Shown in pieces: positions 31,321 to 43,002 of a stretch of DNA of 64,000 bases; position 1 is the first letter of the stretch; each line of letters begins with the position of its first letter. The position numbers were made by a program, and so were the translations under genes. A model generated the notes under the pieces. That model was not told the origin of the DNA. It saw nothing but the letters and a program-made list of their open reading frames with translations, and made no database searches. Origin of the DNA: Granulibacter bethesdensis (GTDB lineage: Bacteria > Pseudomonadota > Alphaproteobacteria > Acetobacterales > Acetobacteraceae); contig NZ_CP018192.1 in NCBI RefSeq assembly GCF_001889525.1, forward strand, positions 2,260,501-2,324,500, read 5' to 3'.

Positions 31321-32712
31321 TCAGATATGAATAGCACGACCATCAACCGCCAGAGCCGCTTCCTTAACCGCTTCACTCAGGCTGGGATGAGCATGGCAGA
31401 TACGGGCGACATCTTCACTGCTGGCGCCGAACTCCATGGCTGTTGCCAGCTCGGCGATCAGCGTGCCGGCATCAGGCCCCAGAATATGCGCACCCAAGAG
31501 ACGATCCGTTCTGGCATCAGCGAGGATTTTGACAAACCCGTCCGTATCGCCCATCGCGCGGGCACGACCATTCGCGGTGAAGGGAAATTTACCGACTTTA
31601 TAGTCAATTCCTGCGGCTTTCAGCTCTTCCTCGGTCCTGCCAAGCGAGGCCACTTCCGGCCATGTATAAACAACGGCAGGAATCACATCGTAATTGACAT
31701 GCCCGGCCTGTCCGGCAAGCATTTCCGCCAGCGCCACACCTTCATCCTCGGCCTTGTGCGCCAGCATTGGTCCGGCAATGGCATCGCCGATGGCGTAGAG
31801 ACCATCAATATTGGTGGCAAAATGCGCATCCGTCCGTACCCGGCCACGCTCATCACACGCGACGCCGATTTCATCCAGCCCCAGCCCGTCCAGATAAGGC
31901 CGACGCCCGATCGCCACCAGCACGATATCGGCATGCAGCGTATCCGCTTCACCCCCCTTGGCCGGTTCCAGTGACAGGGTCACGCCACCCTCATCCACCT
32001 GCGCACCGGTCACTTTGGTGCCGAGGCGGAAGGCCAGACCCTGCTTTTCCAGAATCCGCTGGAAGGCTTTGGCAACTTCCTGATCCATACCCGGCACGAT
32101 GCGGTCGAGATACTCGATCACCGTGACCTCAGCCCCCAGCCTGCGCCAGACGCTGCCGAGTTCAAGACCGATCACACCACCGCCAATCACCACCAGATGC
32201 TTCGGCACCGATGGCAAGGCCAGCGCGCCGGTCGAGGTAACAATCCTCACCTCATCCACCGGAACCCCAGGCAGTGGCACGCTCTCACTGCCGGTGGCGA
32301 TCACGATATGGCGGCCCTCATAGCTCTGGCCGCCGACCTCGACCTTGCCAGGCGCGCTGATACGGGCGGCCCCTTTCAGCCAGGTGACCCCGTTCTTGCG
32401 GAACAGGAACTCGATGCCCTTCACATTGGCGGAGACAACTTCTGCCTTCCGTGCCTGCATCCGATCCAGATCAAGGGCGACGTCTTTCGCCTGAATGCCA
32501 TGCTCCGCGAACTGATGCAGCAGGGCATGATAATTCTCGCTCGACTGCAACAGCGCCTTGGACGGAATACAGCCGATATTCAGACATGTACCGCCCAGCG
32601 TCTCGCGCTTTTCAACACAGGCCACTTTCAGCCCAAGCTGCGCCGCACGCACCGCACAGACATAGCCACCCGGACCAGCGCCGATGACGATCAGATCGAA
32701 TGCATCGCTCAT
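31321..32712 (-). CDS. lpd: Dihydrolipoyl dehydrogenase (E3)
   Basis: Reoxidises dihydrolipoyl groups of the 2-oxoacid dehydrogenase complexes. The 463-residue flavoprotein has the FAD motif [19 protein letters not shown], the redox disulfide [16 protein letters not shown], the NAD motif [16 protein letters not shown], the C-terminal FAD block [26 protein letters not shown] and the His-Glu catalytic pair [15 protein letters not shown]. It follows sucB by 12 bases, so it is the E3 of the 2-oxoglutarate dehydrogenase operon. Confidence 0.97.
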   Translation of the reverse strand: MSDAFDLIVIGAGPGGYVCAVRAAQLGLKVACVEKRETLGGTCLNIGCIPSKALLQSSENYHALLHQFAEHGIQAKDVALDLDRMQARKAEVVSANVKGIEFLFRKNGVTWLKGAARISAPGKVEVGGQSYEGRHIVIATGSESVPLPGVPVDEVRIVTSTGALALPSVPKHLVVIGGGVIGLELGSVWRRLGAEVTVIEYLDRIVPGMDQEVAKAFQRILEKQGLAFRLGTKVTGAQVDEGGVTLSLEPAKGGEADTLHADIVLVAIGRRPYLDGLGLDEIGVACDERGRVRTDAHFATNIDGLYAIGDAIAGPMLAHKAEDEGVALAEMLAGQAGHVNYDVIPAVVYTWPEVASLGRTEEELKAAGIDYKVGKFPFTANGRARAMGDTDGFVKILADARTDRLLGAHILGPDAGTLIAELATAMEFGASSEDVARICHAHPSLSEAVKEAALAVDGRAIHI

Positions 32713-32724
32713 GTCACAACAATC

Positions 32725-34071
32725 CTACAGACCCAGCAGCAGACGGCGTGGATCCTCAATCCCTTCCTTGACCCGGACGAGGAAGCTGACCGCCTCCTTG
32801 CCATCAACGATCCGGTGATCATAGGACAGCGCCAGATACATCATCGGCCGGATCTCGATTTTTCCATCGACGACCACAGGGCGCTCCTGAATCTTGTGCA
32901 TGCCGAGAATACCGGATTGAGGCGGATTCAGAATCGGCGTGGACATCAGGGAGCCATACACGCCCCCGTTCGTGATGCTGAACGTACCGCCGGTCAGCTC
33001 GTCCAGTTTCAACGCCCCATCCCGGGCACGCTTGCCGAAATCGGCAACACGCTGCTCAATCTGAGCGAAATCCAGACGATCCGCATCCCGCAGCACCGGC
33101 ACAACGAGACCGTTGGAGCCGCCTACCGCAATGCCCATATGAACAAAGTTCTTGTAGACGACCTCATCACCGTCAATCTCCGCGTTGACGGCCGGAAATT
33201 CCTTCAGCGCGCTGACACAGGCACGCACGAAGAAAGACATGAAGCCCAGCCGCACACCGGAATGCTTCTTCTCGAAAAGATCCTTGTATTCCTTGCGCAG
33301 CGCGATCACCGCCGACATATCCACCTCATTGAAGGTGGTCAGCATTGCCGCCGTGTTCTGCGCTTCCTTCAGCCGCTGAGCGATCGTGCGGCGCAGGCGT
33401 GTCATTTTCACCCGCTCCTCACGCGCCGCATCCTCGGCCACCACCGGGGCATGCCGGGCTGAAACCGGAGCGGACGGTGCCGCCGTTGCAGGACGGCTGA
33501 GGAAATCCAGCACATCTCCCTTGGTGATACGTCCATCCTTGCCGCTGCCAGAACCCAGCGCAGAGGCATCGACACGGTTTTCCGTCAACATCTTCTGCGC
33601 CGCAGGCAAGGGAGCAGGGCCGTTTTCACGGATGCTGGGATCGCTGACCGCAGGCGGGTGCGCAGCAATATCAGCGGGGGGCGTCGCCGGGCGAGAAACG
33701 GGGCCGGACGGGCGTGGCGGCGGATTGATACCGCTTTTCGGATTGGCCGCAGCCTCCGTCTTCGCCGGTTCTTCCTGTGCTGGAGCGGGAACAGACGGTG
33801 CCGGGCGGGAGGCAGCACCCCCCACCGCATCCCCCTCTGCACCCAGCTCACCCAACACGGCACCCACCGATACCTCCTCCCCCTCTGCCGCGAACTGGGC
33901 CGACAGCACACCAGCGGCAGGCGCATTCACCTCGACCGTGACCTTGTCGGTTTCCAGCTCCACAACCGCTTCATCGGCGGCCACGGCGTCTCCGGCTTTT
34001 TTCAGCCATTTTGCGACAACCGCTGTGGTGACGCTTTCGCCAAGAGAAGGAACCTTGATATCCGTCGGCAT
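32725..34071 (-). CDS. sucB: 2-oxoglutarate dehydrogenase E2, dihydrolipoyl succinyltransferase
   Basis: The 448-residue E2 has one N-terminal lipoyl domain ([17 protein letters not shown], lipoylated Lys about residue 43), a long Pro/Ala/Glu linker, a peripheral-subunit-binding domain ([26 protein letters not shown]), and the catalytic domain with [19 protein letters not shown] and the active-site [23 protein letters not shown] is typical of SucB rather than AceF. The spacer to sucA upstream is 176 bp and holds repeats; lpd follows. Confidence 0.97.
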   Translation of the reverse strand: MPTDIKVPSLGESVTTAVVAKWLKKAGDAVAADEAVVELETDKVTVEVNAPAAGVLSAQFAAEGEEVSVGAVLGELGAEGDAVGGAASRPAPSVPAPAQEEPAKTEAAANPKSGINPPPRPSGPVSRPATPPADIAAHPPAVSDPSIRENGPAPLPAAQKMLTENRVDASALGSGSGKDGRITKGDVLDFLSRPATAAPSAPVSARHAPVVAEDAAREERVKMTRLRRTIAQRLKEAQNTAAMLTTFNEVDMSAVIALRKEYKDLFEKKHSGVRLGFMSFFVRACVSALKEFPAVNAEIDGDEVVYKNFVHMGIAVGGSNGLVVPVLRDADRLDFAQIEQRVADFGKRARDGALKLDELTGGTFSITNGGVYGSLMSTPILNPPQSGILGMHKIQERPVVVDGKIEIRPMMYLALSYDHRIVDGKEAVSFLVRVKEGIEDPRRLLLGL

Positions 34072-34116
34072 GCCTGTCTGATCCTTGTCAAAAACGGGTG
34101 CGGCAGCATCGCCCCC

Positions 34117-34140
34117 AAGGGGCGCGTTAAGGGGCGCGTT
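34117..34140. repeat. Tandem 12-bp direct repeat in the sucA-sucB spacer
   Basis: AAGGGGCGCGTT occurs twice in tandem (34117-34128, 34129-34140) without mismatch, about 45 bases upstream of the sucB start codon. A further related GACGCGT follows. It lies outside any gene. Confidence 0.75.
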
Positions 34141-34202
34141 GCAGGACGCGTGTCGGTTAATCCGGATAGCCGATCACATCATAGGAAAAAAGCGGCAGCG
34201 CC

Positions 34203-34232
34203 GATGACGGATAAAGTTTTTTACCCGTCATC
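34203..34232. promoter_or_regulatory. Inverted repeat after sucA
   Basis: GATGACGG-N14-CCGTCATC is a perfect 8-bp dyad starting 15 bases after the sucA stop codon on the minus strand. The loop is AT-rich with a T-run on the plus strand. It may stabilise the 3' end of a sucA segment or slow transcription into sucB. Confidence 0.5.
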
Positions 34233-34247
34233 AGGCTTTCATCATCG

Positions 34248-37139
34248 TCAGGAGATCAGCCCCAGCGCCTCACGCACCAGCCTGTCCTGCTGAGCCTGAT
34301 GCACCTTGGCGAGTCCGGTCGCAGGGCTGGCGGCCTCGGCCCGTCCAACATAAGAGGGACGGGTCGCCTTGCCACCCAGGGTGGTCAACACGGCCTCGAT
34401 CTTGCGATCGACAAAAGTCCAGGCACCGTTATTGGCGGCTTCTTCCTGACACCAGATCACGTCCGCATTGCTGTAGCGACTCATGACGCGGGAGAGACTG
34501 TTTTTAGGGAATGGATAAAGCTGCTCCAGACGGATGATGGCAATGTCGTCAATCCCGGCTTCACGACGCTGGGCCAGCAGATCGTAATAGACTTTGCCAG
34601 AGCACATCACCACACGGCGCATTTTCTCCGGCGCGACCAGCGTATCGATTTCAGGAATCACAGTCTGGAACGCCGTATCGCCGGTCATCTCCGACAGGCT
34701 GGAGACCGCCAGCTTATGCCGCAGAAGTGATTTCGGCGTCATGATCACCAGCGGCTTGCGGAAATTCCGCTTCAACTGGCGGCGTAGAGCGTGGAAGTAA
34801 TTCGCCGGGGTCGTCAGATTACACACCGCCATGTTCCGCTCTGCACAGAGCTGAAGATAACGCTCCAGACGGGCCGAGGAATGTTCCGGTCCCTGCCCTT
34901 CCATACCATGCGGCAACAACAGGGTGAGACCCGACATGCGCAGCCATTTCGTCTCGCCACTGGCCAGGAACTGATCGATGATGACCTGCGCACCGTTGGC
35001 GAAATCACCAAACTGCGCTTCCCACAACACCAGCGTGCGTGGATCGGCAAGGGTATAGCCATATTCGAAGCCCAGCACGCCGGCTTCCGAAAGCAGCGAA
35101 TTATAGATCTCGATCCGTGCCTGCTGCGGGGCGATATTGTTCAGCGGCACATATTCGTTCTGGTTTTCCTGATCGATCAAAACGGCGTGACGATGGCTGA
35201 ACGTGCCACGCTGGCAGTCCTCGCCTGAAAGACGAACCCGGTGCCCTTCCAGCAGCAAGGACCCAAAGGCGAGTGCCTCCCCGGTGGCCCAGTCGATCCC
35301 CTCGCCGCTCTCGATCATTTTCTGTTTTGCTTCGAGTTGACGGGCAATTTTCGGATTGACTGCAAAGCCTTCAGGGATATGGCTCAACGCATCGCCGACC
35401 AGTTCCAGGGTTTCATGCGGCAGGGCGGTTGCTTCATCAACGCGATCATCTTTCGCGACATCCTGCTGCATGCCGGCCCAGTGGCCTTCCAGCCAGTCCG
35501 CCTTGTTGGGCACATAGGATTTCGCGGTGCTGAAAGCCTGTTCCAGAGTATCGTTAAAAGAATCCCACATCCGACGACCTTCATCGGCAGAAACGACACC
35601 CCGCTCCGCCAGGGCTTCCGCATACAGAGTACGGGTGGTTTTGCGGGCGCGGATGGCATTATACATCAGCGGCTGTGTGAAGGCAGGCTCGTCGGTTTCG
35701 TTATGCCCGTGGCGGCGATAACAGACGATATCCAGCACGGTATCGACACCGAATTCCATCCGGAAATCCGTGACCATACGGGCACAGAAAGCAACCGCCT
35801 CCGGATCATCTGCATTGACGTGCAGTATCGGTGACTGAATGGCTTTCGCTACATCGGTACAATAAAGTCCGGAATAGGCATGCGCCGGGACAGTGGTAAA
35901 TCCAATCTGGTTATTGACCACCACATGCACCGTGCCACCCGTACGGTAGCCTATGAGCTGGCTCATCGCCAAAGTCTCATAGACCAGTCCCTGACCGGCA
36001 AAGGCGGCATCGCCATGCATCAGGATGCCCATCACCGAACGCCGCTGCCTGGTATCCCCCGCCATATCCTGCCGGGCACGCACCTTGCCGACGACTACCG
36101 GATCAACGGCTTCCAGATGGGAGGGGTTGGGCTGCAAGGACAGATGAACCGTGTGACCAGCGCTCTCGATATCGGCAGACGTCCCGAGATGATATTTCAC
36201 ATCTCCAGATCCCTGTACGTCGTCAGGTTTCGAGGCTGCGCCTGCAAATTCGCTGAACACCTGCGTGTAAGGTTTGCGCACAATGTTGACGAGCGTATTC
36301 AACCGGCCGCGATGCGGCATCCCGATCGCGATTTCATTCACACCCTGGGCAGCGGCATTGGCAATGATCGCATGCAGGGCGGGAATCATTGACTCACCAC
36401 CTTCCAGACCAAACCGCTTGGTGCCGACATATTTTTTCTGACAGAAGACCTCAAAACCCTCCGCTTCCGTCAATTGCTGCAACAGAGTGCGGCGATCCTG
36501 ATCGGTAATGGTGCGGCGCCAGTATCCTCCCTCCATCCTGCGCTGGATCCAGCTTTTCTGGCGCGGATCCTGAATATGCATGAACTCGACGCCAATCGGG
36601 CCGCAATAGGAGCGGCGCAGGGTGTCGACAATTTCCCGCACGGTCGCAGTTTCACGCCCCAGCAGGCCGTCGATGAAGACCGGGTGATCAAGATCGGTTT
36701 CGGTAAAACCATAGCTGCGTGGATCGAGTTCCGGGTGAGGAGCAGGAACCTGTAACCCCAGCGGATCAAGTCTCGCCTCCAGATGGCCGCGCACACGATA
36801 GGCGCGGATCATCATCAGGGCGCGTATACTGTCCAGCGTGGCAGCCCGCACGCTGTCGCGCGGAGATTCTTCCGTAATCGTGCTGGTGGATGCTTCCGTT
36901 ACAGACTCTGCCGCAACACTGCCTTCATAGACCGAGGCAACCTTGTGTGGGCGAGGCGCCCATGAAGCACCCTCCGTCTCGGCCAGAACAGCCCGTTCCT
37001 CATCACCCAGGGCTTCGAACAGGCGTGCAAAGCTTGCATCAACAGAACCGGGATCAGAGGCCCATCGCGCATACATATCCGCAATGAAAGCTGCATTTGC
37101 GCCGCTGAAGGCAGAAGCCAACACATCCACGCCAGCCAT
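34248..37139 (-). CDS. sucA: 2-oxoglutarate dehydrogenase E1 component
   Basis: Thiamine-diphosphate enzyme that decarboxylates 2-oxoglutarate. The 963-residue length is typical. Motifs: the N-terminal FIADMYARWASDPGSVD segment for E2 binding, EFMHIQDPRQKSWIQRRME, the HRGRLNTLVNI block, ThDP-binding HGDAAFAGQGLVYETL to VNNQIGFTT, and the C-terminal MEGQGPEHSSARLERYLQL with TPANYFHALRRQ. The start at 37139 has GGAAAGAG upstream. The sucD-sucA spacer of 163 bp contains a strong inverted repeat, so sucAB may have its own promoter. Confidence 0.98.
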   Translation of the reverse strand: MAGVDVLASAFSGANAAFIADMYARWASDPGSVDASFARLFEALGDEERAVLAETEGASWAPRPHKVASVYEGSVAAESVTEASTSTITEESPRDSVRAATLDSIRALMMIRAYRVRGHLEARLDPLGLQVPAPHPELDPRSYGFTETDLDHPVFIDGLLGRETATVREIVDTLRRSYCGPIGVEFMHIQDPRQKSWIQRRMEGGYWRRTITDQDRRTLLQQLTEAEGFEVFCQKKYVGTKRFGLEGGESMIPALHAIIANAAAQGVNEIAIGMPHRGRLNTLVNIVRKPYTQVFSEFAGAASKPDDVQGSGDVKYHLGTSADIESAGHTVHLSLQPNPSHLEAVDPVVVGKVRARQDMAGDTRQRRSVMGILMHGDAAFAGQGLVYETLAMSQLIGYRTGGTVHVVVNNQIGFTTVPAHAYSGLYCTDVAKAIQSPILHVNADDPEAVAFCARMVTDFRMEFGVDTVLDIVCYRRHGHNETDEPAFTQPLMYNAIRARKTTRTLYAEALAERGVVSADEGRRMWDSFNDTLEQAFSTAKSYVPNKADWLEGHWAGMQQDVAKDDRVDEATALPHETLELVGDALSHIPEGFAVNPKIARQLEAKQKMIESGEGIDWATGEALAFGSLLLEGHRVRLSGEDCQRGTFSHRHAVLIDQENQNEYVPLNNIAPQQARIEIYNSLLSEAGVLGFEYGYTLADPRTLVLWEAQFGDFANGAQVIIDQFLASGETKWLRMSGLTLLLPHGMEGQGPEHSSARLERYLQLCAERNMAVCNLTTPANYFHALRRQLKRNFRKPLVIMTPKSLLRHKLAVSSLSEMTGDTAFQTVIPEIDTLVAPEKMRRVVMCSGKVYYDLLAQRREAGIDDIAIIRLEQLYPFPKNSLSRVMSRYSNADVIWCQEEAANNGAWTFVDRKIEAVLTTLGGKATRPSYVGRAEAASPATGLAKVHQAQQDRLVREALGLIS

Positions 37140-37264
37140 GGATCACTCTTTCCATTTCAACAAACCGATCCCCCTGATCGGCTTATGACTCAATCAATTT
37201 ATATGATGACATTTATCCGGCGTCGTTCAGGCGCAGAGAAAGGACAGCATTGTCCAATACGCAT

Positions 37265-37292
37265 GCGGCGCGGTGATGGATCACTGCGCCGC
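37265..37292. promoter_or_regulatory. Long inverted repeat between sucD and sucA
   Basis: GCGGCGCGGTGAT and ATCACTGCGCCGC pair over 13 positions with one mismatch and a 2-base centre. An A-run follows on the plus strand, which means the T-run precedes the hairpin on the sucD-to-sucA transcript. It is therefore unlikely to be an intrinsic terminator and more likely an mRNA-stability element or a protein site. Confidence 0.6.
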
Positions 37293-37302
37293 AAAAAAAT
37301 CC

Positions 37303-38178
37303 CTATCGCTTCAAGGCTTTCAGCATTGTCCCCCCCAGGGTTGAGGGACTTTGCGCTATATGCACGCCTGCCGCGCGCAAGGCGTTATACTTTGCCTCCG
37401 CCGTATCCCGGCCGCCGCTGATCACCGCCCCGGCATGACCCATGCGTCGACCAGGGGGAGCACTACTGCCGGCGATAAAGCCGACCACCGGCTTATCCGC
37501 ACCACTGGCGATCAGATACTCGGCCGCGTGAATTTCGCTCTGACCGCCGATTTCACCGATCATGACGATGGCATCGGTCTCCGGGTCTTTGAGGAACATC
37601 TCCAGCACCTCGATAAAATCCGTTCCCTTGACCGGATCACCGCCAATACCGACACAGGTGCTCTGACCCAGCCCCGCCGCCGTTGTCTGCGCCACCGCCT
37701 CATAGGTCAACGTCCCGGAACGGCTGACGATGCCGATGCGACCACGCTTGTGGATATGGCCCGGCATGATGCCGATCTTACATGCTCCCGGCGTAATAAC
37801 ACCCGGGCAGTTGGGGCCGATCAGCCGCGTATGCGTGCCCTCCAGTGCACGGCGCACGCGCACCATATCCAGCACCGGAATACCCTCGGTAATGCAGACG
37901 ACCAGAGGCATGCCCGCATCAATGGCCTCCAGAATGGCATCCGCCGCATGCGGTGGCGGCACATAGATCACCGAGGCATCAGCCCCGGTACGCTCCCGCG
38001 CCTCCATCACCGTGTCGAACACCGGCAGATCGAGATGGCGGGAGCCGCCTTTGCCCGGCGTCACCCCCCCCACGACCTGAGTGCCGTAGGCAATGGCCTG
38101 TTCCGTGTGAAACGTGCCCTGCGCACCGGTCAGCCCCTGCACCAGCAGGCGTGTATGCGATCCAATGAGAATGGACAT
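37303..38178 (-). CDS. sucD: Succinyl-CoA synthetase subunit alpha
   Basis: Forms succinyl-phosphate-histidine and binds CoA. The 291-residue protein has the CoA-binding [29 protein letters not shown], the [20 protein letters not shown] block and the phosphohistidine in [17 protein letters not shown]. It shares one base with the end of sucC (TGATG), so the subunits are translated in concert. Confidence 0.97.
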   Translation of the reverse strand: MSILIGSHTRLLVQGLTGAQGTFHTEQAIAYGTQVVGGVTPGKGGSRHLDLPVFDTVMEARERTGADASVIYVPPPHAADAILEAIDAGMPLVVCITEGIPVLDMVRVRRALEGTHTRLIGPNCPGVITPGACKIGIMPGHIHKRGRIGIVSRSGTLTYEAVAQTTAAGLGQSTCVGIGGDPVKGTDFIEVLEMFLKDPETDAIVMIGEIGGQSEIHAAEYLIASGADKPVVGFIAGSSAPPGRRMGHAGAVISGGRDTAEAKYNALRAAGVHIAQSPSTLGGTMLKALKR

Positions 38179-39374
38179 CAGCCTGCCTCCGCCACAGCCG
38201 CGACAATCTTGCGTGCGGCATCGTCCAGATCATCCGCCGCCACAATCGAGAGGCCGGACTGGTTCAGGATTGCCCTTCCCTGCTCGACATTGGTGCCTTC
38301 CAGACGCACCACCAGCGGTACGGACAGGCTGACCTCTCGCGCCGCGGCGACCACGCCTTCCGCAATCACGTCGCAACGCATGATGCCGCCGAAAATATTG
38401 ATCAGGATGCCTTCGACATTCGGATCGGCCAGAATGATCTTGAAGGCCGCCGCCACACGCTCCTTGGTCGCTCCGCCGCCGACATCAAGGAAATTCGCGG
38501 GCTTTGCGCCGTACAGCCGGATGATATCCATCGTCGCCATGGCCAGACCGGCTCCATTGACCATGCAGCCGATCGTGCCATCCAGCGCGATGTAGCTCAG
38601 CTTGTGGCGTGCGGCTTCCAGCTCTTTCGGGTCTTCCTCTGCCGGATCGCGCAGGCGTTCCAGTTCCGGGTGGCGATAGAGGGCGTTGTCGTCGAAAATC
38701 ACCTTGGCATCCAGCGCCAGCATTTCCCCGCTTTTGGTGACGACCAGCGGGTTGATTTCAACCACTGCGCAGTCGAGCGCGATATAGGCCTTGTAAAGCG
38801 CCTTCACCAGCCGACCGAACGAGGCCAGTTGCACCCCGCTCAAGCCCAGCCGGAACGCAATCCGCCTTGCATGAAATTCGGACAGACCCATCGCGGGATC
38901 GACCGTTACCCGCACGATCCGCTCCGGTCGCGAGGCGGCAACCTCCTCGATATCCATGCCGCCCTCGGCTGAAGCGACGATGGTGACGCGGGATGTATCG
39001 CGGTCGACCAGCAAGGAGAGGTACAGCTCCCGCTCGATCTCGCAACCTGCCTCGATATAGACACGATGGACGCGCCGCCCGGCAGCGCCGGTCTGCTTCG
39101 TCACCAGAATCTGGCCGAGCATCGCTGCCGCATGCTCGCCCGCTTCCTCGACCGAGGCAGCCACGCGCACCCCGCCGCGCCCGGACTGGCTGTGCAGAAA
39201 ATGCCCAGCCCCGCGCCCGCCCGCATGGATCTGTGCCTTGACCACATAGCGTGGTCCCGGCAGCCGCCGTGCTGCTTCTCTTGCCTCGTCCGGGGTCCAG
39301 GCCACATGGCCTTCCAGCACCGGGATGCCAAACTCCTTCAGGAGTTCCTTGGCCTGGTATTCATGAATGTTCAC
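38178..39374 (-). CDS. sucC: Succinyl-CoA synthetase subunit beta (ADP/GDP-forming)
   Basis: The 398-residue beta subunit starts [19 protein letters not shown], has the ATP-grasp motif [35 protein letters not shown], and [16 protein letters not shown] with FLDVGGGAT in the C domain. It forms the alpha2/beta2 or alpha-beta enzyme with SucD. The succinyl-CoA step is absent in some acetic acid bacteria; here both subunits look intact. A hairpin lies in the 137-bp spacer from mdh. Confidence 0.97.
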   Translation of the reverse strand: MNIHEYQAKELLKEFGIPVLEGHVAWTPDEAREAARRLPGPRYVVKAQIHAGGRGAGHFLHSQSGRGGVRVAASVEEAGEHAAAMLGQILVTKQTGAAGRRVHRVYIEAGCEIERELYLSLLVDRDTSRVTIVASAEGGMDIEEVAASRPERIVRVTVDPAMGLSEFHARRIAFRLGLSGVQLASFGRLVKALYKAYIALDCAVVEINPLVVTKSGEMLALDAKVIFDDNALYRHPELERLRDPAEEDPKELEAARHKLSYIALDGTIGCMVNGAGLAMATMDIIRLYGAKPANFLDVGGGATKERVAAAFKIILADPNVEGILINIFGGIMRCDVIAEGVVAAAREVSLSVPLVVRLEGTNVEQGRAILNQSGLSIVAADDLDDAARKIVAAVAEAG

Positions 39375-39403
39375 AGATGCAGCTGCCTATCCGGAAAACA
39401 GGA

Positions 39404-39439
39404 ACGGCCCCATCCGGATTCAATCCGGAGGAGGGCCGT
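39404..39439 (-). terminator. Two-stem hairpin between mdh and sucC
   Basis: An outer stem ACGGCCC/GGGCCGT encloses an inner perfect palindrome TCCGGAT-TGA-ATCCGGA. On the minus strand the structure follows mdh and is trailed by TCCTGTTTTCC, so it could partly terminate or protect the mdh message. A second small hairpin (ATTGCC/GGCAAT, 39477-39492) lies just after the mdh stop. Confidence 0.55.
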
Positions 39440-39511
39440 CTTTCATAACAGGAGGATAACATGCTTGCCGCATGTCATTGCCTTCCGGCAATGCGGATTG
39501 CGAAACCCTGA

Positions 39512-40579
<1,068 letters not shown>

Positions 40580-40660
40580 GAAATCCGGCTACCCGCTCCG
40601 TTTATGCCAGACCCTCGTTTTGATAAAGGCTTCATACTGACCCATAAAAAAAATTTATGA

Positions 40661-41800
40661 TCAGGGAATGCAAGCGCTCTCGACATAATCCTCGCTTTGC
40701 ATTTCTTCCAGCCTGGAGGCCGTACGACGGAAAGCCTCAGCCCCCTCCCCGGCCTGATACAGCGCATCCGGCTGGTCCGCAGCAGAGGCAATCAGTTTGA
40801 CCCGGTGATCATACAGCGCGTCGATCAACGTGATGAAACGCCTGGCCGCATCATGATTGTCCGGGGAAAGACGTGGCACACCATCCAGCACCAACACTTC
40901 AAAATGCGTAGCGATGGCCAGATAATCGCCTGGTCCAAGATTGGTATTACACAGATGGTCGAAATCGGCCCTTGCCACCCCGTTGGCAGCCAACGGAATG
41001 GTCAGCGTCCGCCCGGATACCGATAGGAAGACAGGGGCCGCCGGTACCCCATCACTCAGTTCCGCAAAGGCGCGGTCCAGCGCGGCATCGGCCCGTGCAT
41101 CGGCAGGGACATGCCAGCGCGGCGTGACGCGCAGCCGATCCCGCCGCCAGTCACGCGCCCCGTTCAGCGTGACCAGATCCAGCTTCTGCCGGATCAGAGC
41201 GATGAAGGGCAGGAAGGCATCGCGTCCCGGCTTGCCCGCAAACAGATTGTCAGGCTCCGTATTCGATGTCGCCACAATCACCACGCCGCGGGCAAAAAGC
41301 GCCTCAAACAGACGGCCCAGCAGCATGGCGTCGGCAATATCGTTTACCTGAAACTCATCGAAGCACAGCAGAATACTCTCGGCGGCGATGCTGTCTGCCA
41401 AAGGCGGGATTGGATCAGCGCCACCCGGATTTTCCATGCGCCAACGATGCACGCGGGCATGGGCATCCTGCATAAAACGATGAAAATGCACGCGTTTCTT
41501 GCGCGTCAACCCAACTGCACCGTGGAACAGATCCATCAACATGGATTTGCCCCGCCCGACATCCCCCACCATGTATACGCCACGTGGCGGTTCTGTGTCC
41601 TGCGTCTGAGCACCCAGCAGACGGCCCAGCCAGCCTTTCCGGGCGGGGGCGGGTGATGGCTCATAACCTTGCAGCGCCTGCCATAAGACTTGCAATTTCT
41701 CCGCCACCCCCAGTTGCCCCTGATCAGGCGTAATGATCCCGGCCTGAGCGCGGGCGCGATAGGCGGCCAGCGGGCCACGGCTTAAATCATCACCGGTCAT
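40661..41800 (-). CDS. zapE: Cell division protein ZapE (AFG1-like ATPase)
   Basis: A 379-residue P-loop ATPase of the AFG1/ZapE family, linked to FtsZ-ring dynamics in bacteria and to membrane protein quality control in mitochondria. Walker A is GDVGRGKSMLMDLFH, Walker B LLCFDEFQVNDIADAM, followed by VIVATSNTEPDNLF (sensor region). The N terminus is preceded by GPLAAYRARAQAGIITPD. It is the first gene of the zapE-mdh-sucCD run; the order zapE before mdh is common in alphaproteobacteria. Confidence 0.93.
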   Translation of the reverse strand: MTGDDLSRGPLAAYRARAQAGIITPDQGQLGVAEKLQVLWQALQGYEPSPAPARKGWLGRLLGAQTQDTEPPRGVYMVGDVGRGKSMLMDLFHGAVGLTRKKRVHFHRFMQDAHARVHRWRMENPGGADPIPPLADSIAAESILLCFDEFQVNDIADAMLLGRLFEALFARGVVIVATSNTEPDNLFAGKPGRDAFLPFIALIRQKLDLVTLNGARDWRRDRLRVTPRWHVPADARADAALDRAFAELSDGVPAAPVFLSVSGRTLTIPLAANGVARADFDHLCNTNLGPGDYLAIATHFEVLVLDGVPRLSPDNHDAARRFITLIDALYDHRVKLIASAADQPDALYQAGEGAEAFRRTASRLEEMQSEDYVESACIP

Positions 41801-41902
41801 GGACGGCTCCTTTTGATCAACAAAGCGTGATCAAGGCAGCCGATCATCGCTTTATCCGTTGACGTTGCAGAATTGCATCACCGGACCTCCCGGAGACAAG
41901 CG

Positions 41903-42175
41903 ATGAAACACCTTCTGCTGACAGGCGTGCTGATAGCCTCCCTTGCGCCTTCTGCACAGGCGGGGACTCCGCTGGAATTATCCGTTCACATGGGTTTCTC
42001 CACTGCATGGCCCTATCGCAGTCCCTGCATCAGATCTGATGGGGGGACCAATCCTCAACAGGCCACACCGGAAGCAGTCGCTTTTATAAACCATGCCTGC
42101 ATGCGACCGGTGTTGGATGCGCAGCCGCTTTCCACCATGAGCCTCGACAAACCCAAGCGTCTCCTGCGGACCTGA
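41903..42175 (+). CDS. Small exported protein, function unknown
   Basis: A 90-residue protein not matched to any family. The ATG at 41903 follows GGAGACAAG and starts a clear signal peptide (KHLLLTGVLIASLAPSAQA, cleavage about residue 20). The mature part has two cysteines (Cys42 and Cys66), which could form a disulfide, and a basic C terminus. Its upstream neighbour zapE is divergent; the 2OG-oxygenase-like gene follows 136 bases downstream on the same strand. Confidence 0.6.
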   Translation: MKHLLLTGVLIASLAPSAQAGTPLELSVHMGFSTAWPYRSPCIRSDGGTNPQQATPEAVAFINHACMRPVLDAQPLSTMSLDKPKRLLRT

Positions 42176-42311
42176 CCGGAGCGCAAGGGAGGATTTCCCG
42201 ATACCGCCGGCATGCTAGGAATACCGCCAAGAAAACGGGGGCCGACTTTAATGTCTCCGCCACGTTTCCTGCCCGGTAGGCGGGTCAGGGTTGGGAGCAG
42301 AGCAAAGCATC

Positions 42312-42941
42312 ATGGATCTGAACTACGCCGCACTGGATGAGACCCCTGTTTCATCAGACCCGTTCAACCACGTGCTGGTCCGGAATTTTGTGCCCGGCCC
42401 TGTTCTCTCCCGATTAATTCCGGAACTACCGCTGCTGGAAAAAGGGGGGTCTTTTCCCGCCGAAGCCCTGCGGTTGGGACCGATTGGCAAAGACCTTTTC
42501 GCAGAACTTTCCGGCCCCCGTCTGAAGGCCGCGATCGCACGGAAATTTTCCCTCGATCTGGAAGATGCCGCAACCATGGTCACACTGCGCGGCTGGTCTC
42601 GGGAAAAAGACGGACGCATCCACTGCGACAGTGTCGCCAAGCGCGTGACGATTTTGCTGTATCTGAACCCCGAAACGGAAGCCTGGGCCAAACAGGAAGG
42701 CTGCCTGCGTCTGCTGCGTAGCCCGGATGATATCGAGAACTATGCCGTCGAGGTTCCGCCCGTGAATGGCACACTGCTGGTTTTCCCCAACGGCCCTACC
42801 ACATGGCACGGACACCGCCAGTTCGTGGGACGACGCTATGTGGTGCAGTTGAACTATATGGCCGACGATAAGGCGGCACGCTATGAACTTCGTCGCCACC
42901 GTTTCTCTGCGCTGGTCAAACGGCTGACCAGAGCCGCCTGA
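42312..42941 (+). CDS. 2OG-Fe(II) oxygenase-like protein
   Basis: A 209-residue protein with a double-stranded beta-helix pattern. The iron-binding HxD is His104-Cys-Asp106 (EKDGRIHCDSVAKRVTILLYLN), and a distal histidine (TTWHGHRQFVGRRYVVQLNYM, His166 or His168) is followed by Arg at the position that binds 2-oxoglutarate. The core sequence CLRLL...VPPVNGTLLVFPN fits the 2OG-Fe(II) oxygenase family. The substrate is unknown. The ATG at 42312 is chosen; a TTG at 42291 is also in frame. It converges with a 2-oxoglutarate permease. Confidence 0.78.
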   Translation: MDLNYAALDETPVSSDPFNHVLVRNFVPGPVLSRLIPELPLLEKGGSFPAEALRLGPIGKDLFAELSGPRLKAAIARKFSLDLEDAATMVTLRGWSREKDGRIHCDSVAKRVTILLYLNPETEAWAKQEGCLRLLRSPDDIENYAVEVPPVNGTLLVFPNGPTTWHGHRQFVGRRYVVQLNYMADDKAARYELRRHRFSALVKRLTRAA

Positions 42942-42956
42942 TAATCTGCATTGTCA

Positions 42957-42988
42957 CAGGGCGGGCTATCAGACAAAGCCCGGCCCTG
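42957..42988. terminator. Hairpin between the oxygenase and the permease
   Basis: CAGGGCGGGCT and AGCCCGGCCCTG form an imperfect GC-rich stem in the 61-bp gap between convergent genes. There is no clear T-run on either side, so it may act together with the flanking coding ends. Confidence 0.5.
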
Positions 42989-43002
42989 TTCAGCAACAGG
43001 CG

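Noticed and set aside
32197-33462. A 421-codon open frame on the plus strand opposite lpd and sucB
   Set aside because: Antisense to two genes with full motif sets; no start signal and no domain.
37265-37300. Hairpin plus A/T-run read as a terminator of sucD
   Set aside because: On the minus strand the T-run comes before the hairpin, and on the plus strand an A-run follows it, so it does not have terminator order in either direction.
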